Assembly (NCBI GenBank): GCA_025361505.1
Contig: JANYKZ010000059.1
Coordinates: 1-36,097, forward strand
Length of the DNA: 36,097 bases
From: Coriobacteriia bacterium
Lineage (GTDB): Bacteria > Actinomycetota > Coriobacteriia > Anaerosomatales > PALSA-660
Direction: 5' to 3'
In this document: positions 1-10,021 of the stretch, in pieces
How the letters are laid out: the number at the start of each line of letters is the position of its first letter
Numbering within the stretch: the first letter of the stretch is position 1
Made by a program: the position numbers and the translations under genes
The notes under the pieces: generated by a model
Database searches by the model: none
The model's input: only the letters and a program-made list of their open reading frames with translations
What the model was told of the DNA's origin: nothing

Positions 1-17
1 TTGCCCCACGATGCGAA

Positions 18-60
18 CAGAGGGGCGCGCCCCCCCAGGGGGGGGGGCCCCGCCCCTCTG
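18..60 (-). terminator. GC-rich hairpin downstream of atpD, candidate terminator
   Basis: CAGAGGGGCG (18-27) is an exact inverse complement of CGCCCCTCTG (51-60), with C and G homopolymers inside. No U-tract follows on the minus strand. Confidence 0.5.
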
Positions 61-121
61 CCGTCCTGCGAAGCGGAGCCGTCAGCTCCAAGGCCCCCCG
101 GCCCAAGGGCGACGACCCGCT

Positions 122-775
122 CTAGGCGGCTCCCTGTGCGATCTTCTTCTTAGCCTCGATCTTCTTCTTGACCTTCTTCAGACGGAACAGGTCCTCGCGG
201 GCGCGCTCGTCGAGCGTCTGGCGGATGTAGGCGACCTGCTCCTTCAGCCCGGGAACCGTGATCTGCTCGAGGGCGTTCACGCGGCGGTTCGTCTTCTGGA
301 TCTCTTCGCCGAGCCGCTTCAGGCGGGTCTCGATGTCCGCGTACTCGATGATGACGTCGAGGATGTTCTCGAACCGGTCGGCTGCCTCGTCGATGCGGCT
401 CGAGACGCCGGTGATCGAGTAGCCTCGCGTGAACGAGCTGCGGACCGGGCTCTTGCCCTTCGTGACCACCGGGACCGACACACCCATGATCTTGGTACCG
501 GTCATGTCGATGGTCACCTCGCCCTTGGTCGCCATGGCGACCGAGCGGACCGACACGTTCCCGTCGACGGACTTCGCCACGGCGAGAGAGTACTGGGCCT
601 CGGAGACGGCCTTCTGCAGCGAACCGGAGAGGCGCAGGGTCTCGTCCATGACCGACATGAACTCGATGAGCAGCGCGTCACGCTTCTGCTTCAGCAGGTC
701 CATGCCCTGAACGGCGAGCCCGATCTGGGCACGTCTCTCGAGCAGCTCTGATCGTGTTGGCCGGACCTCTTCCAT
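122..775 (-). CDS. atpD: V/A-type ATP synthase subunit D
   Basis: ORF begins MEEVRPTRSELLERRAQIGLAVQGMDLLKQKRDALLIEF, typical of V-type subunit D; position after A and B in the operon. Confidence 0.95.
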   Translation of the reverse strand: MEEVRPTRSELLERRAQIGLAVQGMDLLKQKRDALLIEFMSVMDETLRLSGSLQKAVSEAQYSLAVAKSVDGNVSVRSVAMATKGEVTIDMTGTKIMGVSVPVVTKGKSPVRSSFTRGYSITGVSSRIDEAADRFENILDVIIEYADIETRLKRLGEEIQKTNRRVNALEQITVPGLKEQVAYIRQTLDERAREDLFRLKKVKKKIEAKKKIAQGAA

Positions 776-778
776 GGC

Positions 779-2209
779 CTAGAGATCCCCGCCCTTCGCT
801 GCTGCGGGGGCGTTCGGGTGGTACTTCGGGATGAAGTCGCGGACGCGCTTCAGCTCGCCCATGGGAAGCCCGGCGAGCAGCTCCCACGAGACGGTCAGCG
901 TGTCCTCGATCGAACGACCCTCTTCGCCCTGACCGATGATCGTCTTCTCGAAGTCGTCGGCGAACCGCAGGTAGCGACGGTCCGTGTCGGACAGCGCTTC
1001 CTCGCCGACGATGGCGACCAGACGACGGAGGTCGCGGCCCTGCGCGTACGCAGCGTAGAGCTGGTTCGCGACGGCGCGGTGGTCCTCACGCGTCTTGCCC
1101 TCGCCGATGCCCAGGTTCATCAGGCGGCTCAGGCACGGCAGCACGTCGATCGGCGGGTAGACGCCGCGACGGTGGAGCTGGCGCGAGAGCACGATCTGAC
1201 CCTCGGTGATGTACCCGGTGAGGTCGGGGATCGGGTGCGTGATGTCGTCGTCCGGCATCGTCAGGATCGGGAGCTGCGTGACGGAGCCCTTGTTGCCCTT
1301 GATGCGGCCCGCGCGCTCGTAGATCATCGAAAGGTTGGTGTACATGTAGCCCGGGTAGCCGCGGCGTCCCGGCACCTCTTCGCGTGCCGTCGAGACCTCG
1401 CGCAGCGCCTCGCAGTAGTTCGTCATGTCCGAGAGGACGACGAGGACCTGCATCCCCTTCTCGAAGGCGAGGTACTCGGCCACGGTGAGGGCCACCTTCG
1501 GGGTGAGCAGACGCTCGACGGTCGGGTCGTCGGCCAGGTTGAGGAAGAACACGACGCGCTCGAGCGCTCCGGTGTCCTCGAACTGCTGCATGAAGTAGGC
1601 GGCCTCACGGTGTGTGATGCCCATGGCGCCGAAGACGATGGCGAACTCCTCGCCGGAACCGACGCGCGCCTGACGGATGATCTGCGCCGCCAGCTCGTTG
1701 GCCGGAAGGCCTGAGCCCGAGAAGATCGGGAGCTTCTGGCCGCGGACGAGCGTGTTCAGGCCGTCGATGGCCGAAACGCCGGTCTCGATGAAGTCGGCCG
1801 GCTGGTCGCGGCGGTACGGGTTGATCGGCGAGCCGGTGATCTCGAGGCGCTTCTCCGGGATGACCGGGGCGCCCCCGTCGATCGGCTTGCCGGTGCCGTT
1901 GAGGATGCGGCCGAGCAGCTCGGGCGCGACCTCGACCTTGGCGACCTCTTCGAGGAAGCGGACCGTGGTCTTGTCGGTGTCGATGCCGCGCGTGCCCTCG
2001 AACACCTGGATGACGGCGATGTCGCCGCTGATCTCGAGGACCTGCCCGGTGCGGATGCTGTCATCCGGCATCGAGATGGAGACCATCTCGTTGTAGGCGA
2101 CACCGTGTGCGTTGTGCACGAAGATCAGCGGTCCCGTGACGTACTCGAGGGTCCGGTAGTCGGTCGACAGGAGTGAGCGGCGGGGAGCCGCCTCAGCGGT
2201 CGGCGTCAT
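779..2209 (-). CDS. atpB: V/A-type ATP synthase subunit B
   Basis: 476 aa; [62 protein letters not shown]; lacks a canonical P-loop, as expected for B. Confidence 0.97.
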   Translation of the reverse strand: MTPTAEAAPRRSLLSTDYRTLEYVTGPLIFVHNAHGVAYNEMVSISMPDDSIRTGQVLEISGDIAVIQVFEGTRGIDTDKTTVRFLEEVAKVEVAPELLGRILNGTGKPIDGGAPVIPEKRLEITGSPINPYRRDQPADFIETGVSAIDGLNTLVRGQKLPIFSGSGLPANELAAQIIRQARVGSGEEFAIVFGAMGITHREAAYFMQQFEDTGALERVVFFLNLADDPTVERLLTPKVALTVAEYLAFEKGMQVLVVLSDMTNYCEALREVSTAREEVPGRRGYPGYMYTNLSMIYERAGRIKGNKGSVTQLPILTMPDDDITHPIPDLTGYITEGQIVLSRQLHRRGVYPPIDVLPCLSRLMNLGIGEGKTREDHRAVANQLYAAYAQGRDLRRLVAIVGEEALSDTDRRYLRFADDFEKTIIGQGEEGRSIEDTLTVSWELLAGLPMGELKRVRDFIPKYHPNAPAAAKGGDL

Positions 2210-3961
2210 CTAGAGCACCTCGATTCCGGCGATGTCCTCGGCGAGTGTGGAGGTGAAGGCCTGCATGGACTTGATGGCCTCCTCGTGCGGGGTGGTCTTG
2301 AACCCTGCGATCGAGTCGCGGATCGGCAGCTCGAGCACCTGCCGGAGCGAGACGCCCCTGTTCAGCGCCGCGACGGCGGCGTCCGAGAACGCCAGGATGA
2401 CCTTGAGGATCCAATACGCCTTGAGCGGTGGGCAGTACGCGTCGACGTCGTCGAACGCGAACTGCTGCAGGAAGTCCTCGCGCAGCATGCGCGCGACCTC
2501 CAGGATGATCTTCTCCGACTCCGGCAGAGCATCCGGGCCGACCAGCTGCACGATCTCCTGAAGCTCGGTCTCCTTCTGGAGGATGAACATCGCGCGATCG
2601 CGGTAGGACACCCAGTCGGATGCGACGTTCGTCTCGTACCAGCCGCGGACCTGACCCAGGAACAGGGTGTAGCTCTTGGTCCACGAGATGGCCGGGAAGT
2701 GGCGGCGGTGGGCCAGGCTGGTGTCGAGTGCCCAGAACGCGCCTGTGACGCGCAGGGAGTTCTGCGTCATCGGCTCGGACATGTCGCCGCCTGCCGGCGA
2801 GACTGCGCCGACCATCGTGACGGAGCCGATGCGGTCGTCGGCGCCCAGAGTCTCGACGCGGCCGGACCGCTCGTAGAACGAGGCGAGACGCGTGGCCAGG
2901 TAGGCGGGATAGCCTTCCTCACCCGGCATCTCTTCGAGTCGGCCGGACACCTCGCGGAGCGCTTCGCCCCAGCGAGAGGTCGAGTCGGCCATCATGGCCA
3001 CGTCGTAGCCCATGTCTCGGTAGTACTCGGCGAGCGTCGCGCCCACGTAGATGGACGCCTCGCGGGCCGCGACCGGCATGTTCGACGTGTTGGCCACGAG
3101 CACGGTGCGGTCCATGAGAGGAGCGCCGGTGCGCGGGTCGTCGAGCTGCGGGAACTCCGTGAGGACCTCGGTCATCTCGTTGCCGCGCTCGCCGCAGCCG
3201 ATGTAGACGATGATGTCCACGTCGGCCCACTTGGCCAGCGACTGCTGGGTGACCGTCTTCCCCGTTCCGAAACCGCCCGGGATGATGGCGTTGCCGCCGA
3301 GGGCGATCGGGAAGAACGTGTCGAGGATCCGCATGCCGGTGGTGAACGGCGTCGTCGGGTCCAGCTTCTTCGTGTAGGGACGGCCCTCGCGGACCGGCCA
3401 GCGCTGGGTCATCGTCATCTCGGTGCCGTCTTCGAACTTCGCGACGACGGTATCGATGTTGTACTCGCCCGAGGGGGCGACCCAACTCAGACGGCCCTTC
3501 TTGCGCGGAGCGACCATGATCTTGTGAACGATCGTCTGGCCCTCCTTGACGGTGCCGATCGCGTCGCCGCCGATGACATCCGTGCCGGCAGTAGCCACGG
3601 CCACGAACGGCCACAGCTTGTCCCGGTCGAGCGCGGACGCCACGGTGCCGCGCTCGATGAAGTCACCGCTCTGTTCGGCGATGACCGGGAGCGGGCGCTG
3701 GACGCCGTCGTAGATCGACGTGAGCAGACCCGGGCCCAGTTCAACGGTCAGCGGTGCGTCCGTCGACTCGACGTGGTCGCCGACCATCAGGCCGGAGGTG
3801 TCCTCGTAGACCTGGATCGTCGCGCGGTCGGCCTCGAGCCGGATGACCTCACCCATGAGGCCTTGGGCACCGACGCGCACGACGTCGTACATCTTGGCGC
3901 CGGTCATTCCGGCCGCGACTACGACCGGTCCGGTGATCTTGGAGATGCTTCCTGCGATCAT
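2210..3961 (-). CDS. atpA: V/A-type ATP synthase catalytic subunit A
   Basis: 583 aa; P-loop [45 protein letters not shown]. Normal length, no intein. Confidence 0.98.
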   Translation of the reverse strand: MIAGSISKITGPVVVAAGMTGAKMYDVVRVGAQGLMGEVIRLEADRATIQVYEDTSGLMVGDHVESTDAPLTVELGPGLLTSIYDGVQRPLPVIAEQSGDFIERGTVASALDRDKLWPFVAVATAGTDVIGGDAIGTVKEGQTIVHKIMVAPRKKGRLSWVAPSGEYNIDTVVAKFEDGTEMTMTQRWPVREGRPYTKKLDPTTPFTTGMRILDTFFPIALGGNAIIPGGFGTGKTVTQQSLAKWADVDIIVYIGCGERGNEMTEVLTEFPQLDDPRTGAPLMDRTVLVANTSNMPVAAREASIYVGATLAEYYRDMGYDVAMMADSTSRWGEALREVSGRLEEMPGEEGYPAYLATRLASFYERSGRVETLGADDRIGSVTMVGAVSPAGGDMSEPMTQNSLRVTGAFWALDTSLAHRRHFPAISWTKSYTLFLGQVRGWYETNVASDWVSYRDRAMFILQKETELQEIVQLVGPDALPESEKIILEVARMLREDFLQQFAFDDVDAYCPPLKAYWILKVILAFSDAAVAALNRGVSLRQVLELPIRDSIAGFKTTPHEEAIKSMQAFTSTLAEDIAGIEVL

Positions 3962-4294
3962 CTATCCTCGCCTCAGTGTGATGTCGAATCCGATCGCCCG
4001 ACGGATCAGGCGTGACAGGTAGGCTCTGTGGTCCCCGCCGACGTGCAGCGTCTCCTTTATGGGGAGTGAGACCACGATCGGCCGGTAGATCGAGTCGATC
4101 TTGTGCTGCAGACGCTCGTCGACGCCGGCCATCAGGGCCTCGTTGACGGCGATGATCCCGCTCGTGTCATCGTCGACGAGAGCGGAGAGAAGCCGCCTCG
4201 CCTCCTCGGGAGACTCGGCGGTGACCACGTCGCACCCGGACAGCCTGAAGCCGTCCGCGTGCTCGGGGTCGGTCAGGACGACGAGCTTATACAA
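3962..4294 (-). CDS. atpF: V/A-type ATP synthase subunit F
   Basis: 110 aa small subunit, position between C and A; MYKLVVLTDPEHADGFRLSGCDV. Confidence 0.9.
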   Translation of the reverse strand: MYKLVVLTDPEHADGFRLSGCDVVTAESPEEARRLLSALVDDDTSGIIAVNEALMAGVDERLQHKIDSIYRPIVVSLPIKETLHVGGDHRAYLSRLIRRAIGFDITLRRG

Positions 4295-5375
4295 TGATCA
4301 GTTCCTTCCGCATGCGGTCCGAGGGCATGCCGACGGCGGTGCCCTTCACGATGATCCGCAGGTTGGTGACCTCGTTCTGCTTGGCCCACAGGTACGCGAT
4401 CGTGATGCCCACGCCCAGCGGGTCGCCACGACCCGCATCGAGTGCCTTGCGCATCACGTAGTCCTCGAGAGCGCGCTCGAACACCGACAGAGAACCCTCT
4501 TCGACGTAGGTAGCGATGACAGCTTCGAGCTGCCGCGCATACGGGGTCGTCTTCAGAGCGTCGAGGACCTCGTCGACGTCCGACAGGCCGCTCATGGTGT
4601 TGAACAGGTCCTCGCTCACGTACGCTCCGCCAGCCAGGAAGAAGATCCTGGGGCTGATGCCGCCGAGGTCGTTCTTCAGCAACCGGAAGGTCGTGAGCAG
4701 GTTGATGGAGTCGACCTGCAGACCGAGGATGCGTCGAGCGAGCACGACGTTGGCGCGGCGACCCGAAAGACGCTCGGCTGCCCAGCCGGAGTAGTACTTG
4801 TCGAGCGCGAGCTCGAGGCTGGCAAGGTTGCCGCCCTCCCCGTAGGCCGCAAGGGCGCCGCGAAGCGGCACGGCGTACGGAGAACCCCACGTAACGAGCG
4901 TGTCGACCACGGCGCGGATGTCCTCGAGCTGGACGAGCACGTGCAGTTCGGCCGGAGAGAGGGCGCCCACAGCGTACAGGCCGTCCTCGATCTCCTCCGG
5001 CATCAGATGCATGTGCTTACCGCGGATGATCGACTTGATGTTGAACAGGTCCCAGCGCCCCAGGAGCGTTCCGACCAGGTCATGGGCCTCCGCGTTCAGG
5101 AACCCCATCACCTTCTGGAACGTCCCCACCATGTTGGCCCGGAAGGCCTCGTCGACCGCGGCCGGAGTGCGGCCGTGGATGATCGCGGTCTCGATGTCGG
5201 GACCGTACTCGGTGTCGATGAGCTGCTGGATGATCTTGTTGACGTCGGATGACGTCATCAGCTCGTCGAACGTACGGGCGCTGAGCAGCCTCGAGCGCAT
5301 CCCGCGCACGCGCGCGTTTCCGTAACCGTAGTCACGGCCCGGCGTCGGAGCTTTCGTGGCCGTCTGCGCACTCAT
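4287..5375 (-). CDS. atpC: V/A-type ATP synthase subunit C
   Basis: 362 aa; YGYGNARVRGMRSRLLSARTFDELM; syntenic; overlaps the start of F. Confidence 0.92.
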   Translation of the reverse strand: MSAQTATKAPTPGRDYGYGNARVRGMRSRLLSARTFDELMTSSDVNKIIQQLIDTEYGPDIETAIIHGRTPAAVDEAFRANMVGTFQKVMGFLNAEAHDLVGTLLGRWDLFNIKSIIRGKHMHLMPEEIEDGLYAVGALSPAELHVLVQLEDIRAVVDTLVTWGSPYAVPLRGALAAYGEGGNLASLELALDKYYSGWAAERLSGRRANVVLARRILGLQVDSINLLTTFRLLKNDLGGISPRIFFLAGGAYVSEDLFNTMSGLSDVDEVLDALKTTPYARQLEAVIATYVEEGSLSVFERALEDYVMRKALDAGRGDPLGVGITIAYLWAKQNEVTNLRIIVKGTAVGMPSDRMRKELIIV

Positions 5376-5950
5376 GCGGACAGGACCTCCGCGATCTCGG
5401 ACTGTCCGCGAGTGCGGAACTTCTCGAGTCGGTCCTCGAGTGTGTTGCGGCGAAGCATGTTGCCCTCGTGCGCCACGACGGTTATCCCGCCGCGTGTCGA
5501 AGCGGTCGCGTCGACGGTGCCGACGAGACCCGAAGACCTCAGGAACTCGGTGGCGAGCCCTTCGTCCGCAGGGTCGACCCGCAGCACAACCTCGCCATCG
5601 AGGCCGGCGACGGCCTCTTCGGCCAAGGCGCGGAAGAGCGCCGGGTAGTCCTCGCCCTTCCGTGCGGACGCCATGAGGTCGAGCGCCTCATCGAACGACG
5701 TGACGATCGCGCGCTCCTTGACGCCGGCCACGGAGCGCCGGCCTTCAAGGCGTGCCGAGTTCACGGCACGCGCCGACGTCAGCGTCGCATGAGCGCGCGC
5801 CGCCTCCACCTTGTTCGCACGAATGAGCTTGCCCTGCTCCTCGGCGTCTTCCTTGATGCCTCGGGCCTGCTCTCGGGCAGCTTCGATCGCCTCGCGGCTC
5901 TCCTGCTCACCCTGCTCTTCGAGCGCTATGAAGATGTCTTCTATCGCCAT
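5372..5950 (-). CDS. atpE: V/A-type ATP synthase subunit E
   Basis: 192 aa; charged N-terminal helix followed by a globular C-terminal domain; syntenic between K and C. Confidence 0.9.
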   Translation of the reverse strand: MAIEDIFIALEEQGEQESREAIEAAREQARGIKEDAEEQGKLIRANKVEAARAHATLTSARAVNSARLEGRRSVAGVKERAIVTSFDEALDLMASARKGEDYPALFRALAEEAVAGLDGEVVLRVDPADEGLATEFLRSSGLVGTVDATASTRGGITVVAHEGNMLRRNTLEDRLEKFRTRGQSEIAEVLSA

Positions 5951-5989
5951 TCAGGACTCCCCCTGTTGCTTGTAAGAGTTCGAGAGTCC

Positions 5990-6316
5990 TTAGCCGTTGA
6001 TCATGATCGCTGAGACGAATCCCAGCAGAACGATGACCTCGGGAAGCGCCTGGAGCGTGATGACCCAGATGGCGACCTCAGGACGCTCTGCGAGCGTGCC
6101 GGCGCCGGCAGAGCCGATCTTGGCCTGTGCGTAGGCAGCGCCCAGCGCAGAGAGACCCATGGCCAGTCCAGCAGCGATAGCCTTAGCTGCAGAGACCTGC
6201 CACGCTACCGCCACAACGGCGGTTCCAGCATCCTGCGCGAGCGCGATCGCGGGGAGAACCAACGCGATCAGGAACACTCCTGCGGACAGTACCTTCGTGA
6301 GCCGCTTGTCCATCAT
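5990..6316 (-). CDS. atpK: V/A-type ATP synthase subunit K (membrane rotor ring proteolipid)
   Basis: 108 aa; signal-peptide-like N-terminus followed by a two-helix hairpin with conserved Glu in LQALPEVIVLLGF. Confidence 0.93.
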   Translation of the reverse strand: MMDKRLTKVLSAGVFLIALVLPAIALAQDAGTAVVAVAWQVSAAKAIAAGLAMGLSALGAAYAQAKIGSAGAGTLAERPEVAIWVITLQALPEVIVLLGFVSAIMING

Positions 6317-8325
6317 GCCTGCCCTTCACCTCCGGTCTTACGGAACGGACTGTACTCGGTGTTGCCGGCCTCGAAAAACTTCCCGAAGAACTCGAGGAAG
6401 TTGAGACGCAAAGCGTGGATCGACGGGCTGAACGCCGCGATCACGAAGTTGAGCGTGTGCAGGACGATGCCCAGCAACACACCCATGAGAAGGCCCACCG
6501 GCTTGATGGGGCTGCCCGCCAGCTTGACGACGATGCCGTTGATGGCGCTCGCAAAGATCGCGCCCGCAAGGCCGACGGCCATGATTCGGATGTAGCTCGC
6601 GATGTGGGACGCCGTCTCGATCGTCTCGACGACACCCATGATGCCGCCGCCGCGGATGGCGAACACGAACCCGCCGAGCGCCACCGCCGCGAAGATCCAC
6701 ATGCCCACGGTGCTCATGGTGCCGAGCGTGGCCGCAGCCATGCCGAGAGCGACGGAGATGAACAGGGCGATGAGCAGGACGAGGATGCCGCCGCGCTCCT
6801 GGAGGTGATGTTTGTTGCCGGTGCGAACGGCGTTGATCACGCCGAGGCTCAGGCCCAGGACGATCTGGATCACACCGACGGAGAGTGCGATCAGCATGAA
6901 CGGCATGACCAGCTCTTCGCGGTTGAACGGCAGCGTCACGCCCAGCACGCTGATCTTGTGGATCAGGTTGAGGCTGGCCGGGCCCTCTCCGAGGAGGTTG
7001 CCGAAGAACTCGCCGTAGAAGATGCCGAAGACGATGCACATCGTCGCCGCGGGTCCGAGGACCGATGTGGCGGTCTGGATGCCCTCGTTGTCCTTGAATC
7101 GCGAACGCAGGAACAGCACGATGCCCATCATGATCAGGCCGTAGCCGATGTCGCCGACGATCATCCCGAAGAAGATCGGGAAGAACAGGAACAGCGTCCA
7201 GGTCGGGTCGAGGGTGCCGTACCGCGGCGTGCCGTAGACACCCAGCAGGGTCTCGAACGGCTTGAGGGCCTTGGTGTTCGAGAGGGCGACCGGCGTCTCG
7301 GCCATGTCCTTCTCTGTGATCTCCTTGCGGGAGATGATGACGTCCATGCCGAAGGCCGCCTTCATCTCCGCCTCGAGCTCAGCCAGATCGGCGGCGGGGA
7401 TCCATCCGGTGATGACGAAGGCGTACTCCGTCTGTCCGAACTTCGGGATGGTCGCGATCTCGTCGATCTTGTCGGTCAGCACGTCGCGGACCGTGGCCAG
7501 GCGCAGGTACCACTTCGCCGACATGGACTCCAGCTCGAGCCGCACGGCCTTCAGGTCGTCCGGGAGCGTCTTGCGGCGCTCGCGGATCGAATCGTAGGCC
7601 TGGTCGAACGGGAGGCCCTGCATGTCGGAGGGAAGGCGGATCTGGTTGACGTTCTCCATCGCCAGGAACTTGTGGACCGGCTCGGAGTACGTGCGGCTGA
7701 ACACCACGATCGCCGCGGTCGTATCCTCGTCGACATCCGTCGAGACGATGTCGCACTGCTTGTGCGTGATGGTGTCGAGCTCTTCCTTCAGCTGCTCGAG
7801 CAGCCCCTTGTAGCGGCGCTCGATGAGCAGCGCGACCGAGTCGAACGCACCGGTCGTGACGATCTGCCGCGCGAGCGGCTGGATCTTGTGCAGGATCGGC
7901 TCGTACCGGCCGAGCAGGGAGATCTCGTTCTCGATCTCGGACTGCGACTGGGCGAGCGAAGCGGTGCGCTCCTCGACCTCATCGATGATCTTGACGACCT
8001 CGTCCGACAGTTCGCCGGACTCGAGCTTCCACAGCTTCAGGTACTCCTTCTGCCGTGCGACCTCGTCGACGTGCGAGCCCGGAAGCTGCAGCGCCTTGAT
8101 GATGGCGCGTACGCGGATGAGGAGGTCCTCCATCCGCTCGCGCTCACTTGCCTGACCGAGAGCCACGTCCATCTGGTCGATGGGCATGTCCCCGGAGCCG
8201 ATCTTCTTGGTGAGATCCTCGATGTGGAGCTTGCCCTGCTCGTGCAGCAAGCTCACCGCTTCAAAGAAGCGGTTCTTCGGTCCGATGATCTCGACCCGTG
8301 CCATCGGGACGAGCACGACCATCAC
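6313..8325 (-). CDS. atpI: V/A-type ATP synthase subunit I
   Basis: 670 aa; soluble N-terminal half with coiled coils and multi-TM C-terminal half; FFPIFFGMIVGDIGYGLIM. Start may be GTG 8325, ATG 8322 or ATG 8304. Confidence 0.96.
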   Translation of the reverse strand: MMVVLVPMARVEIIGPKNRFFEAVSLLHEQGKLHIEDLTKKIGSGDMPIDQMDVALGQASERERMEDLLIRVRAIIKALQLPGSHVDEVARQKEYLKLWKLESGELSDEVVKIIDEVEERTASLAQSQSEIENEISLLGRYEPILHKIQPLARQIVTTGAFDSVALLIERRYKGLLEQLKEELDTITHKQCDIVSTDVDEDTTAAIVVFSRTYSEPVHKFLAMENVNQIRLPSDMQGLPFDQAYDSIRERRKTLPDDLKAVRLELESMSAKWYLRLATVRDVLTDKIDEIATIPKFGQTEYAFVITGWIPAADLAELEAEMKAAFGMDVIISRKEITEKDMAETPVALSNTKALKPFETLLGVYGTPRYGTLDPTWTLFLFFPIFFGMIVGDIGYGLIMMGIVLFLRSRFKDNEGIQTATSVLGPAATMCIVFGIFYGEFFGNLLGEGPASLNLIHKISVLGVTLPFNREELVMPFMLIALSVGVIQIVLGLSLGVINAVRTGNKHHLQERGGILVLLIALFISVALGMAAATLGTMSTVGMWIFAAVALGGFVFAIRGGGIMGVVETIETASHIASYIRIMAVGLAGAIFASAINGIVVKLAGSPIKPVGLLMGVLLGIVLHTLNFVIAAFSPSIHALRLNFLEFFGKFFEAGNTEYSPFRKTGGEGQA

Positions 8326-8362
8326 CCCCTCGGTAGGACCAAACCCCCAGCGTGGCGGGCGG

Positions 8363-8734
8363 TCAGACCTCCGTTACGGCCTTCACGATGGCATCCGCCG
8401 CAAGAGCGCGGCGTCCCGCCAGTGACTCCTCCAGTGCGGCAGCGTCAGCAGCCGCCTTCGCGCGTATCGCCGACGCGTCCTTGTCTGCCTGTGCCAGCGC
8501 AGCCGCCTCAGCCTCGCGAGCGAGCCGATCCCCCTCGGCCTCCGCCTTCGCGATGATCTCCGCCGCCTTGCGGCGGGCGTCCGCGACGATCTCGTCCGCT
8601 TCCTTCTTCGCCTTCATCACGCGTCCGGAGATCTCCATCTCCTTCTCGCGGATGCGGTGAAGCGGCGAGGCGCTGTCGTGCCCCACGACGTCCTGGTGGA
8701 ATTTGATCTCCTCCAGCACCTTGTCGTCGACCAC
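8363..8734 (-). CDS. atpH: V/A-type ATP synthase peripheral stalk subunit H/G-like
   Basis: 123 aa Ala/Glu/Lys-rich coiled coil (KAKKEADEIVADARRKAAEIIAKAEAEG), first gene of the ATPase operon. Confidence 0.8.
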   Translation of the reverse strand: MVDDKVLEEIKFHQDVVGHDSASPLHRIREKEMEISGRVMKAKKEADEIVADARRKAAEIIAKAEAEGDRLAREAEAAALAQADKDASAIRAKAAADAAALEESLAGRRALAADAIVKAVTEV

Positions 8735-8756
8735 GGCGTCTCCTCTCGGTCACTGA

Positions 8757-8781
8757 AGGCGCGCCCTGTTGGGTCGCGCCT
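8757..8781 (-). promoter_or_regulatory. Perfect hairpin in the atpH leader
   Basis: AGGCGCG-CCC / TGTT / GGG-(T)-CGCGCCT on the plus strand: 10 bp with one bulge, about 22 nt upstream of the atpH start. Confidence 0.5.
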
Positions 8782-8876
8782 CGACTCTCTACAGCCGAAC
8801 GCGGGCGGCGTAATGCCCGCCTCAGGGGTAAGTGTTCTGCGCGACGCCGTCGATTCCTGCAAGGTCCGTCCGGATT

Positions 8877-10019
8877 TCAGAGGACCTTCGCGGGGAGATG
8901 CGCGCGGGACAACCGGGCGCCGTAGCCGCAGACGAGCTCGTAGTTGATCGTCCCGAGGCATTCGGCCTGCTCATCGATGGTGAGCGTGCGGTCTCCCTGC
9001 ACCCCGACCAGGACAGCCTCGTCGCCCTCAGAGACGTCGAGACCGCGCGGCACCTCGACCATGAGCTGGTCCATACACACGCGGCCGACCTGCCGGCACT
9101 CGACCCCGCCGAGCAGCACCCGCATGACGCCCGAGAGCCCGCGACGCACGCCGTCGGCGTAGCCGAGGGGCAGGGTGGCGACCGTCGTCGGGGAGGCGGC
9201 GCGCCACGTCAGTCCGTACGAGACGCCCTCCCCCATCGGCACGCGGCGGACCTGGCTCACGCGCGCCTTGACCGCCATCGCGGGGTGCAGGTCGATCACG
9301 CCTCGGGTCGCTTCGCAGGGGTGCAGCCCGTAGAGCGCGATGCCGCACCGCACCATGTCCAGATGGGTCGCGGGGTGCAGGATCGTGGCCGGGGAGTTCG
9401 CGGCGTGCACGATCCCGGGATCGATGCCGCGCTCCCTCATCCCGGCGACGGCCGTCGCGAACCGCTCGACCTGACGCTCGAAGTCCCAGTCCCCGGGGAC
9501 GTCGGCGGTCGCGAAGTGCGTGAAGACGCCTTCGAGCGCGATGCCGGGAAGGTCGCGCAGCGTCTCGGCGAACGCGGCGGCGTCGGTCCAATCGACCCCG
9601 ATCCGGTTCATGCCGGTGTTCACCTTCAGGTGGAACGGGACCGCGGATCCGGCGGCGACCCCCGCGTGCGAGAGCGCTCCGGCGAACTCGGCCGAGTAGA
9701 GCGAAGGCCTGAGGCCGTAGCGCACGAGTGAGCCCACCGAGGAGACCGGCGGCTCGGAGAGCAGGTGCACCGGCGCGGTGATGCCCGCCCTGCGCAGCCT
9801 GATGCCCTCGTCGACGGTCGCCACGCCCAACCGGTCGGCGCCCGCCGCAAGGGCGGCCTGAGCCACCTCCGACGCTCCGTGGCCGTACCCGTCCGCCTTC
9901 ACGACGGCCATGAACAGCGTTCCGGGACGAGTGAGCGCCTTGAGCGTGACGACGTTGTGCGCGACCGCCTCGAGGTCGACCTCGGTCCAGGCCCAGCGCC
10001 GGTCTGCGGGGCCCGTCAC
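8877..10019 (-). CDS. alr: Alanine racemase
   Basis: PLP-lysine motif FMAVVKADGYGHGA; C-terminal VCMDQLMVEVP. GTG start at 10019; the longer ORF upstream is out-of-frame noise. Confidence 0.95.
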   Translation of the reverse strand: MTGPADRRWAWTEVDLEAVAHNVVTLKALTRPGTLFMAVVKADGYGHGASEVAQAALAAGADRLGVATVDEGIRLRRAGITAPVHLLSEPPVSSVGSLVRYGLRPSLYSAEFAGALSHAGVAAGSAVPFHLKVNTGMNRIGVDWTDAAAFAETLRDLPGIALEGVFTHFATADVPGDWDFERQVERFATAVAGMRERGIDPGIVHAANSPATILHPATHLDMVRCGIALYGLHPCEATRGVIDLHPAMAVKARVSQVRRVPMGEGVSYGLTWRAASPTTVATLPLGYADGVRRGLSGVMRVLLGGVECRQVGRVCMDQLMVEVPRGLDVSEGDEAVLVGVQGDRTLTIDEQAECLGTINYELVCGYGARLSRAHLPAKVL

Positions 10020-10021
10020 GA

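Noticed and set aside
2285-4015. 576-aa plus-strand ORF opposite atpA
   Set aside because: Antisense shadow of atpA with no domain signal.
6415-8556. 713-aa plus-strand ORF opposite atpI
   Set aside because: Antisense GC-codon artefact (HDEVER/RDDR-type composition); atpI and atpH on the minus strand explain the region.
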